From NCBI RefSeq assembly GCF_004365875.1, contig NZ_SODF01000001.1, positions 744,001 through 808,000 on the forward strand: 64,000 nt of DNA, read 5' to 3'. Positions 34,750 through 42,712 of the stretch are shown one piece after another; within the stretch, counting starts at the first letter, position 1, and each line of letters opens with the position of its first letter. Origin of the DNA: Kribbella kalugense (GTDB taxonomy: Bacteria > Actinomycetota > Actinomycetes > Propionibacteriales > Kribbellaceae). The notes below the pieces were generated by a model. That model had not been told where the DNA came from and searched no databases. It was given only the letters and a program-made list of their open reading frames with translations. The position numbers were made by a program, and so were the translations under genes.

Positions 34750-36339
34750 CTACGCAGTCAGTTCCTTGATCAGTTGGGCGATGTCGGGTACGCCGAGGCC
34801 GGTGACCTCGTCGTACCCGGCGCCGGCGTGGAAGGCGCCGTTGGTGCCGGTGGTGATGTCACGGAAGCACGGCCCGTCGCCGAGTGGGTAGAGCTGCGGG
34901 TTGAGGAAGCCGAGCCGTGGTTTACCAGCGTTGACGCGGGCCTCGTTGATGAGGGCGCAGAATCCCGCCCACACCGGCGCGCTCCAGCTCGTGCCGCCGA
35001 TCTGGATCCCTTTGCCGTTGAGGATCAGGAAGGCTCCGGTGCCCGGGTCCGCGACCAGACTCACATCCGGGACCAGGCGCATCGTTCCAGCTGGTACGCC
35101 GGTGCCGGTCTGCCAGACGGGTCGAGTGAAGAAGATGCTCGCGCCGCCGCCGCTACCGGCCCACCCGGATTCGGACGCCGCCGTACCCTGGTCCGTCAGG
35201 TGCAGCGACGTACCGCCGACGCCGACGACCGCCGGGTCCGACGACTCGTACTCGGCCTGCAGGGCGCCGTGCGAACCGTGCCCGGTCTGATCGGGGTTCG
35301 AGCCCGCATCGCCGCTCGAGACGAACACGTTCACCCCTGCCGCCGCGAGCCGCAGGAACTTCTGGTGCTGGGTCGCGACCTCGCCCTGCGGTCCACCCAT
35401 GAAGGTCTCGCCGAGACCGAGACTGATCGACAGTTGCCGAAGGCCCGGATTCTTCGGCAGGTCCGCGATGATCCGGTCCAGGGCCCGGTCCAGCGCGACG
35501 AACGACAGCGATCCGCTCGCGTACACCCGGATCTTGGCGCCCGGCGCGATCCCGCTCGACCAGGCGACGTCCAGCGTCTCTTCGCCCTCGGCCGGCGGCA
35601 GCGTCCCGCCGTTCACGTTGATCTTGCGGATCCGCGACGTCTTGACGCTCAGCCCGTTGGCCTTCCAGAACGCGGTGATGTCGGACGTCTTCGGCACCGT
35701 GTCGATCAGGATCGCGATCGTCTGCTTCGAACCGTCGACGCCGAGCCCGCTTGCGCCGTACGCGCTGAGGATCTCGGAGACGAGGTACGGCGGTGAGTTC
35801 GGGACCTTGACCGCCTGCGCTGCCGGGACGGCGGGTTCCGGCAGCGAGCGGAAGTTCTTGTTGGCGCGGCGGAACGGCTGCAACCCGATGATCGCCCGGA
35901 CGCCGTCACCGACGGTCGACGGCAGGCTCGGAGCGTTGCGCGCCGCGGTGAACGTGATGCCGTCCTTGGTCACCCGGACCATGTCGACCTGGAGCTGCTT
36001 GCCCAGGTTGTCGACGGTGGACGTGGTGTAGATGCTGGTCCCGTCCGCGGACACGTGGTCGACGTCGAACCCGTGCGCTTCCAGCCACGTCTGCAGCTTG
36101 GCGCGCTCCTTGTCCGGCGCCTTCATCGACTCGAGCTCGCCGGCCGGTACGACGTCGCCGCGGGCGACCGCGTCCTCGAGACTCTGCTGCGCGTCCGCGG
36201 GCAGCGCGAGCGAGAACATCACGTCCATCTGCTCTTTCGCGTCCCGCGGTGCGGCGGCTTGGACGACAAGCCCGTTCGCCGCCAATCCATCCTCAGCCGG
36301 TAGCGGAACAACGCTGTCTTCGAACAACTTCCTGGCCAT
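34750..36339 (-). CDS. Sedolisin (S53) serine-carboxyl peptidase
   Basis: 529 residues with a pro-domain (about 1-180, ending near LPEPAVPAAQAVKVPNS) and a subtilisin-fold catalytic domain. The S53 set is present: Glu253 and Asp257 in EGEETLD, oxyanion Asp344 in VSSGDAGS, and Ser451 in GGTSWSAP, plus the C-terminal calcium site FRDITTGTNGAFHAGAGYDEVTGLG. These enzymes cleave proteins at acidic pH. No recognisable signal peptide is present at the start MARKLFEDS, as in some kumamolisins, so the export route or the cellular location is open. GGGGGAAAC lies 1 nt before the ATG. It stands alone. Confidence 0.9.
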   Translation of the reverse strand: MARKLFEDSVVPLPAEDGLAANGLVVQAAAPRDAKEQMDVMFSLALPADAQQSLEDAVARGDVVPAGELESMKAPDKERAKLQTWLEAHGFDVDHVSADGTSIYTTSTVDNLGKQLQVDMVRVTKDGITFTAARNAPSLPSTVGDGVRAIIGLQPFRRANKNFRSLPEPAVPAAQAVKVPNSPPYLVSEILSAYGASGLGVDGSKQTIAILIDTVPKTSDITAFWKANGLSVKTSRIRKINVNGGTLPPAEGEETLDVAWSSGIAPGAKIRVYASGSLSFVALDRALDRIIADLPKNPGLRQLSISLGLGETFMGGPQGEVATQHQKFLRLAAAGVNVFVSSGDAGSNPDQTGHGSHGALQAEYESSDPAVVGVGGTSLHLTDQGTAASESGWAGSGGGASIFFTRPVWQTGTGVPAGTMRLVPDVSLVADPGTGAFLILNGKGIQIGGTSWSAPVWAGFCALINEARVNAGKPRLGFLNPQLYPLGDGPCFRDITTGTNGAFHAGAGYDEVTGLGVPDIAQLIKELTA

Positions 36340-36447
36340 GTTTCCCCCTAGTGGTGCTATGTATTACCCCTCTTTCGACACTCCTCCTTACCCATACGAA
36401 GGTCAATGCTCAGATCGTCCAGCTCCCTCAAGCAAACGCATGCTGCC

Positions 36448-36975
36448 TCAGCTTTTTGTGCGGAGTTTGGTGACGATGTCGTTCAGGTCCTGTTCGCTGG
36501 TGGTGTGGCGGGCGTCGATGATGATCGGATCTTCGTCGATCGGGTTCTCGAAGCCGGCCGTGTGCTCGGCCAGGACCGCGTCGACGACGTCGTGACGTGA
36601 CAGGTCGGAGCGGTTGGCTCGGACCCGCTCGCGTTGTAGCTCGGGGTCGATCTGCACCCAGACGAGCGCGAACGCCGTACCGGCTCGGCTCGCGGCCGCG
36701 CGCCACTCGTCGCGGATGAACCGCGGCGACCCGGTGTCGTCGATGACGACGTGTCGGCCTGCCCGGAGCAGCGTGGTCGCCCGCCCGTGCGCGATCCGGT
36801 TGGTCTTGGCCCACTCGTCGACCGGAATACCCTGCCCGCCGTCGAGCCCGCGTTCCAAGTTGATGGCATCAAGGCTGATCAGTTCCGCGTCGAGCCTCCC
36901 GGCGAGCTCCCGCGCAACCGTGCTCTTGCCGGAGAACGACAGCCCACACATCAGAGTCAGCACCACACGCGCCAT
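36448..36975 (-). CDS. Small P-loop kinase (AAA/zeta-type ATPase)
   Basis: 175 residues starting MARVVLTLMCGLSFSGKSTVAREL, with Walker A GLSFSGKST, LDAINLERGLDG in the substrate-binding zone, and RHVVIDDTGSPRFIRDEWRAAASRAG downstream, the pattern of predicted kinases related to gluconate, chloramphenicol and polynucleotide kinases. It would phosphorylate a small molecule or nucleotide; the substrate is unknown. The minus strand has TATCCT 7 nt before ATG 36975, so the gene looks leaderless. The longer frame to 37191 has no support. Confidence 0.75.
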   Translation of the reverse strand: MARVVLTLMCGLSFSGKSTVARELAGRLDAELISLDAINLERGLDGGQGIPVDEWAKTNRIAHGRATTLLRAGRHVVIDDTGSPRFIRDEWRAAASRAGTAFALVWVQIDPELQRERVRANRSDLSRHDVVDAVLAEHTAGFENPIDEDPIIIDARHTTSEQDLNDIVTKLRTKS

Positions 36976-36988
36976 GCCGGCGAGGATA
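36976..36988 (-). promoter_or_regulatory. Leaderless promoter -10 box for the kinase gene
   Basis: On the minus strand TATCCT (complement of 36983-36988) ends 7 nt before ATG 36975, with no ribosome site. Confidence 0.4.
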
Positions 36989-37067
36989 TCGACCTCTTCG
37001 CTCGCCCCGCGGACACACCTCTCGCCGCCGCCGGCTCCGCCCGCGCCCGCTCGCGCCGCCTGGGGGT

Positions 37068-37128
37068 CACTTTGTGCACCGGTGCCGTACGCCAAGACCG
37101 CCGTCGTACGGCACCGGTGCACAAAGTG
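37068..37128. repeat. Perfect 24-bp inverted repeat with 13-nt loop
   Basis: Arms 37068-37091 and 37105-37128 are exact complements; each arm contains GCACCGGTGC, itself a palindrome, and ends in CGTACG next to the loop. It lies in the 219-bp space between the kinase promoter and the end of the regulator gene (minus strand). It could be the terminator of the regulator or a dispersed palindromic repeat. Confidence 0.65.
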
Positions 37129-37194
37129 GAGCGGAGCGGGGCGCCTTTGAGGGCGGGGCGCGCGTGGCCCGCCGGCGGTGGCTGGGGGCAACGG

Positions 37195-38076
37195 TTAGTG
37201 GTTGGGTGGGGGTTTGGCTAGGTGGGAGGGGTGTTCGGTTTCGTGCCAGGAGGTGAGGATGCGGAGGGCGTCGCCGGAGCTGCTGGCGGGTTCGGCGGAA
37301 AGCATCATCAGGCGCTGGCCGCTTCCGTCGGGGCTGTTCCAGGTGTCGACGTCGAGGTTGAGCTCTCCGACGAGTGGATGCTGGTAGCGCTTGATGCCTT
37401 CGTACCTGCCGGACAGTTGCTGCTGCGCCCACCAGACCCGGAAGTCGTCGTCCTTCATCGAGAGCTCTCCGACCAACTGCGTCAGTACGGCGTCGCCCGG
37501 ATTCTTGGCCGACTCGAGGCGGACAGTGCCGAGCGCAGCGCGGGCGTCGTACTCCCACTCGCGGTGCAACGCACGGAAGCCGGGGTGCAGGAACATCAGC
37601 CGCAGGTAGTTGCGTTCGTTGACGGGCAGCGCGCCGAAGTCGAGGTACAGAGCGACCGCGGCCTCGTTCCAGGCGAGGATCTCCAGACATCTGCCGAGCA
37701 CAATCGCCGGCGTACCTTCGAGCCGATCGAGCAGTCGCCGCATCGCCGGCTGCGCGGTCCCGCGCAGCCGGGTCGGCTGGGGTTGATCGTCGGTTCGGTC
37801 CGCGAGCTCGTAGACGTACCGCTGCGCGTCCTCGTCGAGTCGAAGCGCTCGGATCAGGGTGTCCAGGACCGCGGCCGACGCACGCACGCGGCCCTGCTCG
37901 AGACGGGTGTAGTACTCGATGCTGATGCTGGCGAGTTGCGCCACCTCGGCCCGCCGCAAACCCTTCACCCGCCGCTGTCCCGCACCGGGAGGCAGTCCGG
38001 CGTCCTCCGGAGAGAGCGCTTCCCGCCGCGCCCGCAGGAATGCGCCCAGGGTGCGCCAGTTCGCGGGGTTGCTCAT
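37195..38076 (-). CDS. XRE-type regulator with MmyB-like ligand domain
   Basis: 293 residues. An N-terminal helix-turn-helix (LGAFLRARREALSPEDAGL ... GLRRAEVAQLASISIEYYTRLEQGRVRASAAVLDTLIRAL, about residues 10-75) is followed by the MmyB-like domain (about 100-270: VLGRCLEILAWNEAAVALYLDFGALPVNERNYLRLMFLHPGFRAL and KDDDFRVWWAQQQL), which binds fatty-acid-like ligands in its family. It is divergent from a hydrolase gene across 129 bp, the usual MmyB layout, and probably represses it. Start ATG 38076 fits the GACAAT -10 box 7 nt upstream; ATG 38085 is an alternative. Confidence 0.85.
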   Translation of the reverse strand: MSNPANWRTLGAFLRARREALSPEDAGLPPGAGQRRVKGLRRAEVAQLASISIEYYTRLEQGRVRASAAVLDTLIRALRLDEDAQRYVYELADRTDDQPQPTRLRGTAQPAMRRLLDRLEGTPAIVLGRCLEILAWNEAAVALYLDFGALPVNERNYLRLMFLHPGFRALHREWEYDARAALGTVRLESAKNPGDAVLTQLVGELSMKDDDFRVWWAQQQLSGRYEGIKRYQHPLVGELNLDVDTWNSPDGSGQRLMMLSAEPASSSGDALRILTSWHETEHPSHLAKPPPNH

Positions 38077-38089
38077 GTCAACCATTGTC
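38077..38089 (-). promoter_or_regulatory. Leaderless promoter -10 box for the MmyB-type regulator
   Basis: On the minus strand GACAAT (complement of 38084-38089) ends 7 nt before ATG 38076. Choice of this start over ATG 38085 rests on this spacing. Confidence 0.35.
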
Positions 38090-38205
38090 CCCCGGCCGGG
38101 CCGCCAGCTGGGTGGCCAGGATCGTTACCCCCCACAGATTCGGTCTTCTTCACCTGCGCGCGCCCGGCAAAAGTGCAGCTGTAACCACCTGCACAAGGAG
38201 ACCTC

Positions 38206-39111
38206 ATGCAACCCGTGACCTATGACAGCGCCGGAATCACCATCGCCGGCCACCTTTACCTACCAAGCGACTCCGCAGAGCGCTCTCCTGCGATCATCGT
38301 CGGACATCCGGGCAGCGGGGTGAAGGAACAGGCGTCAGGTTTGTACGCGCGGCTTCTCGCCGAGCGGGGGTTCGTGACGCTGGCGTACGACGCGGCTTTC
38401 CAAGGCGAGTCTGGCGGCGAGCCGAGGGGTCTGGAAGATCCCGCCCATCGGATCGAGGACATGAAGGCCGGCGTCTCGTTCCTGACCACACAGCCCGCAG
38501 TCGACCCCGACCGGATCGGCATCCTCGGCATCTGCGCCTCGGGTGGCTACTCCCTGGTCGCGACAGCCTCCGACCACCGGATCCGCGCGGTAGGCACGGT
38601 CAGCGGCGTCGACATCGCCCGCCACTTCCGCGTCGGACCAGACGGTACGGCGGACACCGCGACGTACGACGCGCTCCTCGACCAGGCCGCCATCGCGCGG
38701 AGTGCGCGGGCGCGAGGCGAGGACCCGGGAAGCATGCCGCTGTTCCCCGTCTCCTTCGAGGAAGCCCGTGCGCTCGGGGAGTACGCGGGTGAAGGCTTCG
38801 AGTACTACTGCACGGCTCGCGGTCAGCACCCGCGCTCGGCGAAGGCGCTCGACTGGACCAGCATCGATAAGCTCGCCACCTTCGACGCGTTCTCGCCGAT
38901 CCCGATGATCGGGCAGCGTCCCGCGATGATCATCGCGGGGCGCCGTGCCGTCACCGCCTGGATGTCCGTCGAGGCCTTCGAGCGGCTCGAGGGCCCCAAA
39001 TCGTTTCACTGGATCGAGGGCGCCAGCCACAACGATCTCTACGACAAGCCGGAGTACGTCGGCCCGGCCGTGGACCTGCTCGCCGAGTTCTACTCCGACA
39101 ACCTCGACTAG
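38206..39111 (+). CDS. Alpha/beta hydrolase (dienelactone-hydrolase-like, YcjY type)
   Basis: 301 residues with an alpha/beta hydrolase core: PAIIVGHPGSGVKEQASGLYARLLAERGF, DPAHRIEDMKAGVSFLTTQPAVDPDRIGILGICASGGY, and HWIEGASHNDLYDKPEYVGPAVDLLAEFY. The nucleophile elbow reads G-I-C-A-S-G-G, so the catalytic residue may be Cys110 as in dienelactone hydrolases, or Ser112. The family acts on small esters, lactones or thioesters; no substrate can be set. AAGGAGA precedes the ATG. It is divergent from the MmyB-type regulator, its likely controller. Confidence 0.82.
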   Translation: MQPVTYDSAGITIAGHLYLPSDSAERSPAIIVGHPGSGVKEQASGLYARLLAERGFVTLAYDAAFQGESGGEPRGLEDPAHRIEDMKAGVSFLTTQPAVDPDRIGILGICASGGYSLVATASDHRIRAVGTVSGVDIARHFRVGPDGTADTATYDALLDQAAIARSARARGEDPGSMPLFPVSFEEARALGEYAGEGFEYYCTARGQHPRSAKALDWTSIDKLATFDAFSPIPMIGQRPAMIIAGRRAVTAWMSVEAFERLEGPKSFHWIEGASHNDLYDKPEYVGPAVDLLAEFYSDNLD

Positions 39112-39212
39112 CAATCCCTTGGTTGCCAGGAGGTCTGGAGGCTGGGGGGAGTGGTCTCACAGGGTCAGAAGAGACGCTGGGTTCGTCGGTGAAGAACGAC
39201 GAGGAGCGGATG

Positions 39213-39947
39213 ATGACGGACGAGCCTGTGAAGGAATCGAAGGTACGGCGGGTGTTCGCGGGACCGCGGCGGCTGATCGCGATCGCGGTGCTGATCTGTG
39301 CGGTGGCCGGATCGGCGGGGTATGCCGTGGCGCGATCGTCCAACTCGGATGCGGCCGCCGCCCCACCCGCGGCCGCGGGAGCTCAGTTGCCTGGCGGTGA
39401 AGGTGGATCGAACGCGCGGTCCGGTCCGGCCGCGGGCGGGTCCGTCGGCACGGTGAGCAATGTTTCCGGATCGACGTTCACGCTGACGACTTCGGCCGGC
39501 GAGAAGGTGACGGTCAACGTGACGTCGTCGACGACCTATTTGAAGGGTTCCAGTGCGGCGACTCAGGCGGCCGTGACGAACGGTGCGTCTGTGCTGGTGC
39601 TGGGTACGACGGACAGTACGACGATCACCGCCGGGCAGGTCGTCGTCGACCCGGCAACTGGGTCGGGATCGCCCGGTGGGCAGGTGATCCCGTTCCAGCA
39701 GGGGACGCAGAGTGCGGCGCAACAGGTCGGTCAGATTCCCGCGGACTACACCGAAGGCGACGGTACGGTCGTCAGCGGCACGACGGCGTACAAGGCCACC
39801 CAGGCGGCGCTTGCTGCGTATCCGGGTGGTGTCGTGGACCGCGTCGTACAGCTGAGCAGCGGCGAGTACGAGGTCCACAACATCGGCGTCAACTGGCCAC
39901 ACCACATCTTCGTGAACTCGTCGTTCCAGGTCGTCGGTGCTGAGTGA
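39213..39947 (+). CDS. Membrane-anchored DUF5666-like secreted protein
   Basis: 244 residues. A short cytoplasmic start (MTDEPVKESKVRRVFAG) leads one membrane segment (LIAIAVLICAVAGSAGYAVA), a Gly/Ala-rich spacer, a DUF5666-like beta module (GTVSNVSGSTFTLTTSAGEKVTVNVTSSTTYLKG ... TTITAGQVVVDPATG, about residues 80-155), and a C-terminal module (YKATQAALAAYPGGVVDRVVQLSSGEYEVHNI) that resembles a PepSY fold. It is anchored with both modules outside. GAGGAG at 39201-39206 favours ATG 39213 over ATG 39210. Its stop lies 2 bp before a MITE-like element. Confidence 0.75.
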   Translation: MTDEPVKESKVRRVFAGPRRLIAIAVLICAVAGSAGYAVARSSNSDAAAAPPAAAGAQLPGGEGGSNARSGPAAGGSVGTVSNVSGSTFTLTTSAGEKVTVNVTSSTTYLKGSSAATQAAVTNGASVLVLGTTDSTTITAGQVVVDPATGSGSPGGQVIPFQQGTQSAAQQVGQIPADYTEGDGTVVSGTTAYKATQAALAAYPGGVVDRVVQLSSGEYEVHNIGVNWPHHIFVNSSFQVVGAE

Positions 39948-39948
39948 G

Positions 39949-40318
39949 CTAGTGCCTCGGCAAGGAACGTTCAGGTCCTAATCCATCAGGCCGGTTTGGC
40001 CGGATCGGTCGTGCGGCCTGCAGCTCGACAGGACGTGTCGGGTGGCGGGGTAGTGCACCTGAGCGTGATCGAGTCCGCGTGTACACCGTCTCGGTGGTGC
40101 TCTACCTGTCGAGCTGCCGATCAGCGCCCGGCAGCGAGCCATTCACGGCCGCCACGCACAACGGCACTTGCTACCCAACGGAGAAGCCACCAGCCAAAAT
40201 TCGCGCCGGAACTGGTTGGTGGCTTCTCAAAGTTGGACAGACCGAGGCGGAGTGGGGGTACTCCGCGTTGGCCGAGGTGGCTTGATTACGTCCTCGACGT
40301 TGGTTGACGAGGCACTAG
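39949..40318. mobile_element. 370-bp MITE-like element with ~35-bp terminal inverted repeats
   Basis: The left end 39949-39983 and the inverted right end 40284-40318 match at 28 of 35 positions, with the outer 11 bases identical (CTAGTGCCTCG) and CAA and AACGT conserved inside. The interior carries no convincing gene but contains an imperfect hairpin (40181-40228). Outer bases TA could be a target duplication of the IS630/Tc1 type. The element ends within the stop codon of the fucosidase. A related end lies at 5192. It fills the whole 367-bp space between the two genes. Confidence 0.55.
40181..40228. terminator. Hairpin inside the MITE-like element
   Basis: GAGAAGCCACCAGCCA and its complement at 40213-40228 pair with one mismatch around a 16-nt loop. 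It may terminate transcription from either neighbour or simply be part of the element. Confidence 0.4.
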
Positions 40319-42705
40319 GCGGTCGGGCGGATTGTGGTCACCCCGTCCAGAGTGAGCTCGGTGGTCTCGGCGTCGTACCGGATCCGTTGGGTGGTGGGTC
40401 GGTCCGGGTGGATCGTTGCCTCGTCGAGGCGACCGTTGGTCCAGGTGAGGTCGATGGTGAGGCCGCCGCGGGCTCGGAGGCCACGGACCGAGCCGGTGGT
40501 CCAGGTTGCTGGGAGGGCTGGGAGGAGTTCGAGTTCGGTGCCGTCGGATTGGACGAGCAGCTCGGCGATGGCCGCTGTACCGCCGGCGTTGCCGTCGAAC
40601 GAGTAGATGTTCTGGGCGGCGCCGGCGATGCCGCCGACGGAGTAGCTCAGCAGGTTCGCTTCGCTGGCATCGGCGACCAGGCTGGTGAGGTGGGCCAGGG
40701 CTTTGTCGCCTTGCTGGAGCCGTGCGAAGAAGAGGGCGAAGTTGGCCTCGACCCACTCCGTCTGTTCCCAGCCGGCCGCACTTTGACGGCGCTCGATCGT
40801 GACCTCGGCCGCTCGTGCGAGTTCGGGTGTTGCCTGAGGTGAGATCTGTCGTTCTGGGTAGAGCGCGCAGAGGTGGGAGGTGTGGCGGTGGGCAGGGTCG
40901 GCTTCGTCGAAGTCGTGCAGCCATTCCTGCAGTTGGCCGTGCTTGCCGATCTGGTACGGCGTCAAGCGGGCGCGGGCGGCGGTGATCTGCTTGCGTAGTT
41001 CCGGGTCGGTGTCGAGCACGGTGGCTGCGGCGGCGCAGTCGCGGAGGATTGCTTCGGCGAAGACTCGGTCGACGGTGTTGCCCATGGCAACCGAGCAGCG
41101 GTTGCCGTCGGGGGCGACGTACCAGTTCTCGGGGGATTCGGAGGGGCCTGCGACTAGGTGGCCGGTTGTCGGGTCCTCCGTTAGGTAGGACAGGAGGAAT
41201 TCGGCGGCGCCTCGGAGGACTGGGTAGGCGATGTCACGGAGGAAGTTGTCGTCACGGCCGTATTCGTAGTGTTCCCAGAGGTGTGTGGCGAGCCAGGCGC
41301 CGCCGGTGACGTTGAGGCCCCAGCCGAGGTCGCTGCCGGGGGCGGTGTAGCCCCAGGCGTTCGTGACGGTGTGGGCGACCCAGCCGGGGGCGTCGTACAT
41401 CTGGGTCGCGGTGGTCTGGCCGGTGTCGGCTAGGAGTTGGAGGAAACGGAAGAGCGGGGCGTGGCATTCGGCGAGGTTGGTTGGCTCGGCGGCCCAGTAG
41501 TTCTGCTCGGTGTTGACGTCGAGGTGGAAGTCGTTGCTCCACGACGCGCTGCTGGCCAGACCGTCGTTCCAGAGGCCCTGGAGTGCGAGCGGCAACGGCG
41601 AGTCGGCGCGAGACCCGGCGACGGTGAGATACCGCCCGTACTGGAAGTACAAGGCAAGCAGCCCGTCATCCCGCCCACCCCCAGCCACCCGCTCCCGCCG
41701 CCGATCAGTCGGAAGCCCGCCGCCCGCCTCGGCCGCCGGCTCGGTGCCTGATACGGCGCTGTCGGCGCTGCCGGCTCCGAGGTCGATCGAGACCCGTCGC
41801 ATCAGCGCGCTGTGGTCCTCGACGTGCGCGGACCGGATCGCGTCGTACCCGGCCTCGACCGCGGCCGCCGTCAGCGCCTCGACGCGCTGGACCGGATCCT
41901 CGCCCGCCCAGTCGGTGCCAACAGCAATGAACAATACGACGGAGTCCGCGCCGACAACCTCGTACGTCTCACCCGTCGCCCGAACACTCCCGCCCTCGGC
42001 CACGACCTGAACCCGGATCTCGACCGCCGCACCCACAGTCCCGTCACTGTGAACCGACTCAACAGCCCGACCGCTGAACGCGAGACCCGCCTCAGTAACC
42101 GACGTCCGGCCCGGGAACACCGCACCGCTGATACCAAGCGTGAAGCTGATCGCCCCGGGCTGATCTGCGCCCGCGCGATCTGCGCCCGCCCGGTCTGCGC
42201 TGAGCCGTAGGGCGATGACTTCGTGTGGGTGTGAGGCGAAGATCTCTCGGGTGAAGCGGGCTTCGTCCAGGTCGTAGGTCACTGACACGAGGGCGGTGTC
42301 TAGGTCCAGGGATCGGCGGTAGTTAGTGGTCGGCGACCCGCCGAACTTGAGGGATACCTGGGGGAGTGGGAGGTTGGTGCCGAAGGAGGCTCGGGTTCCC
42401 AGTAGGTGCTCACCTGCGAGTTGCTGCGCCTTGGCATACTCACCGGCGAACAGGAGCTTCCGGACCGCCGGTAGCTCCGCCCGGGCGGTGGGACTCAGGT
42501 CTGCGGTGGACGGCCCGCCGGACCACGCGGTGGACTCCGACAGGTCGATGCGTTCTGCGGGTACGCCGCCGTACACCATGCCGCCCAGGCGGCCGTTGCC
42601 GATCGGTAGCGCTTCGAACCAGCGCGCGCCCGGCCGGTCGTACCAGAGCACGCCGGCCGGGGTGACGGGACGTCGCGGTTCGGTCGCGGGTGAAGCGATC
42701 AGCAT
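40315..42705 (-). CDS. GH95-family alpha-L-fucosidase
   Basis: 796 residues with the GH95 layout: N-terminal beta domain starting AGVLWYDRPGARWFEALPIGNGRLGGMVYGGVPAERIDLSESTAWSGG, an (alpha/alpha)6 barrel with LALQGLWNDGLASSASWSNDFHLDVNTEQNYWAAEPTNLAECH and WGLNVTGGAWLATHLWEHYEYG, and the late segment GWEQTEWVEANFALFFARLQQGDKA. The family removes alpha-1,2- or alpha-1,3/4-linked L-fucose. No signal peptide, so it works in the cytoplasm on imported oligosaccharides. The TAG stop is made by the outermost bases of the MITE-like element. It is the last gene of the ABC transporter operon, 7 bp behind the binding protein. Confidence 0.9.
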   Translation of the reverse strand: MLIASPATEPRRPVTPAGVLWYDRPGARWFEALPIGNGRLGGMVYGGVPAERIDLSESTAWSGGPSTADLSPTARAELPAVRKLLFAGEYAKAQQLAGEHLLGTRASFGTNLPLPQVSLKFGGSPTTNYRRSLDLDTALVSVTYDLDEARFTREIFASHPHEVIALRLSADRAGADRAGADQPGAISFTLGISGAVFPGRTSVTEAGLAFSGRAVESVHSDGTVGAAVEIRVQVVAEGGSVRATGETYEVVGADSVVLFIAVGTDWAGEDPVQRVEALTAAAVEAGYDAIRSAHVEDHSALMRRVSIDLGAGSADSAVSGTEPAAEAGGGLPTDRRRERVAGGGRDDGLLALYFQYGRYLTVAGSRADSPLPLALQGLWNDGLASSASWSNDFHLDVNTEQNYWAAEPTNLAECHAPLFRFLQLLADTGQTTATQMYDAPGWVAHTVTNAWGYTAPGSDLGWGLNVTGGAWLATHLWEHYEYGRDDNFLRDIAYPVLRGAAEFLLSYLTEDPTTGHLVAGPSESPENWYVAPDGNRCSVAMGNTVDRVFAEAILRDCAAAATVLDTDPELRKQITAARARLTPYQIGKHGQLQEWLHDFDEADPAHRHTSHLCALYPERQISPQATPELARAAEVTIERRQSAAGWEQTEWVEANFALFFARLQQGDKALAHLTSLVADASEANLLSYSVGGIAGAAQNIYSFDGNAGGTAAIAELLVQSDGTELELLPALPATWTTGSVRGLRARGGLTIDLTWTNGRLDEATIHPDRPTTQRIRYDAETTELTLDGVTTIRPTA

Positions 42706-42712
42706 GGTTCTC

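Noticed and set aside
36976..37191. N-terminal extension of the kinase gene through the inverted repeat
   Set aside because: The extension reads low-complexity Arg/Pro sequence through a palindrome, and the P-loop start at 36975 has its own -10 box.
39996..40307. 103-residue plus-strand ORF inside the MITE-like element
   Set aside because: No start signal or domain; composition is random, and the element is too small for a transposase.
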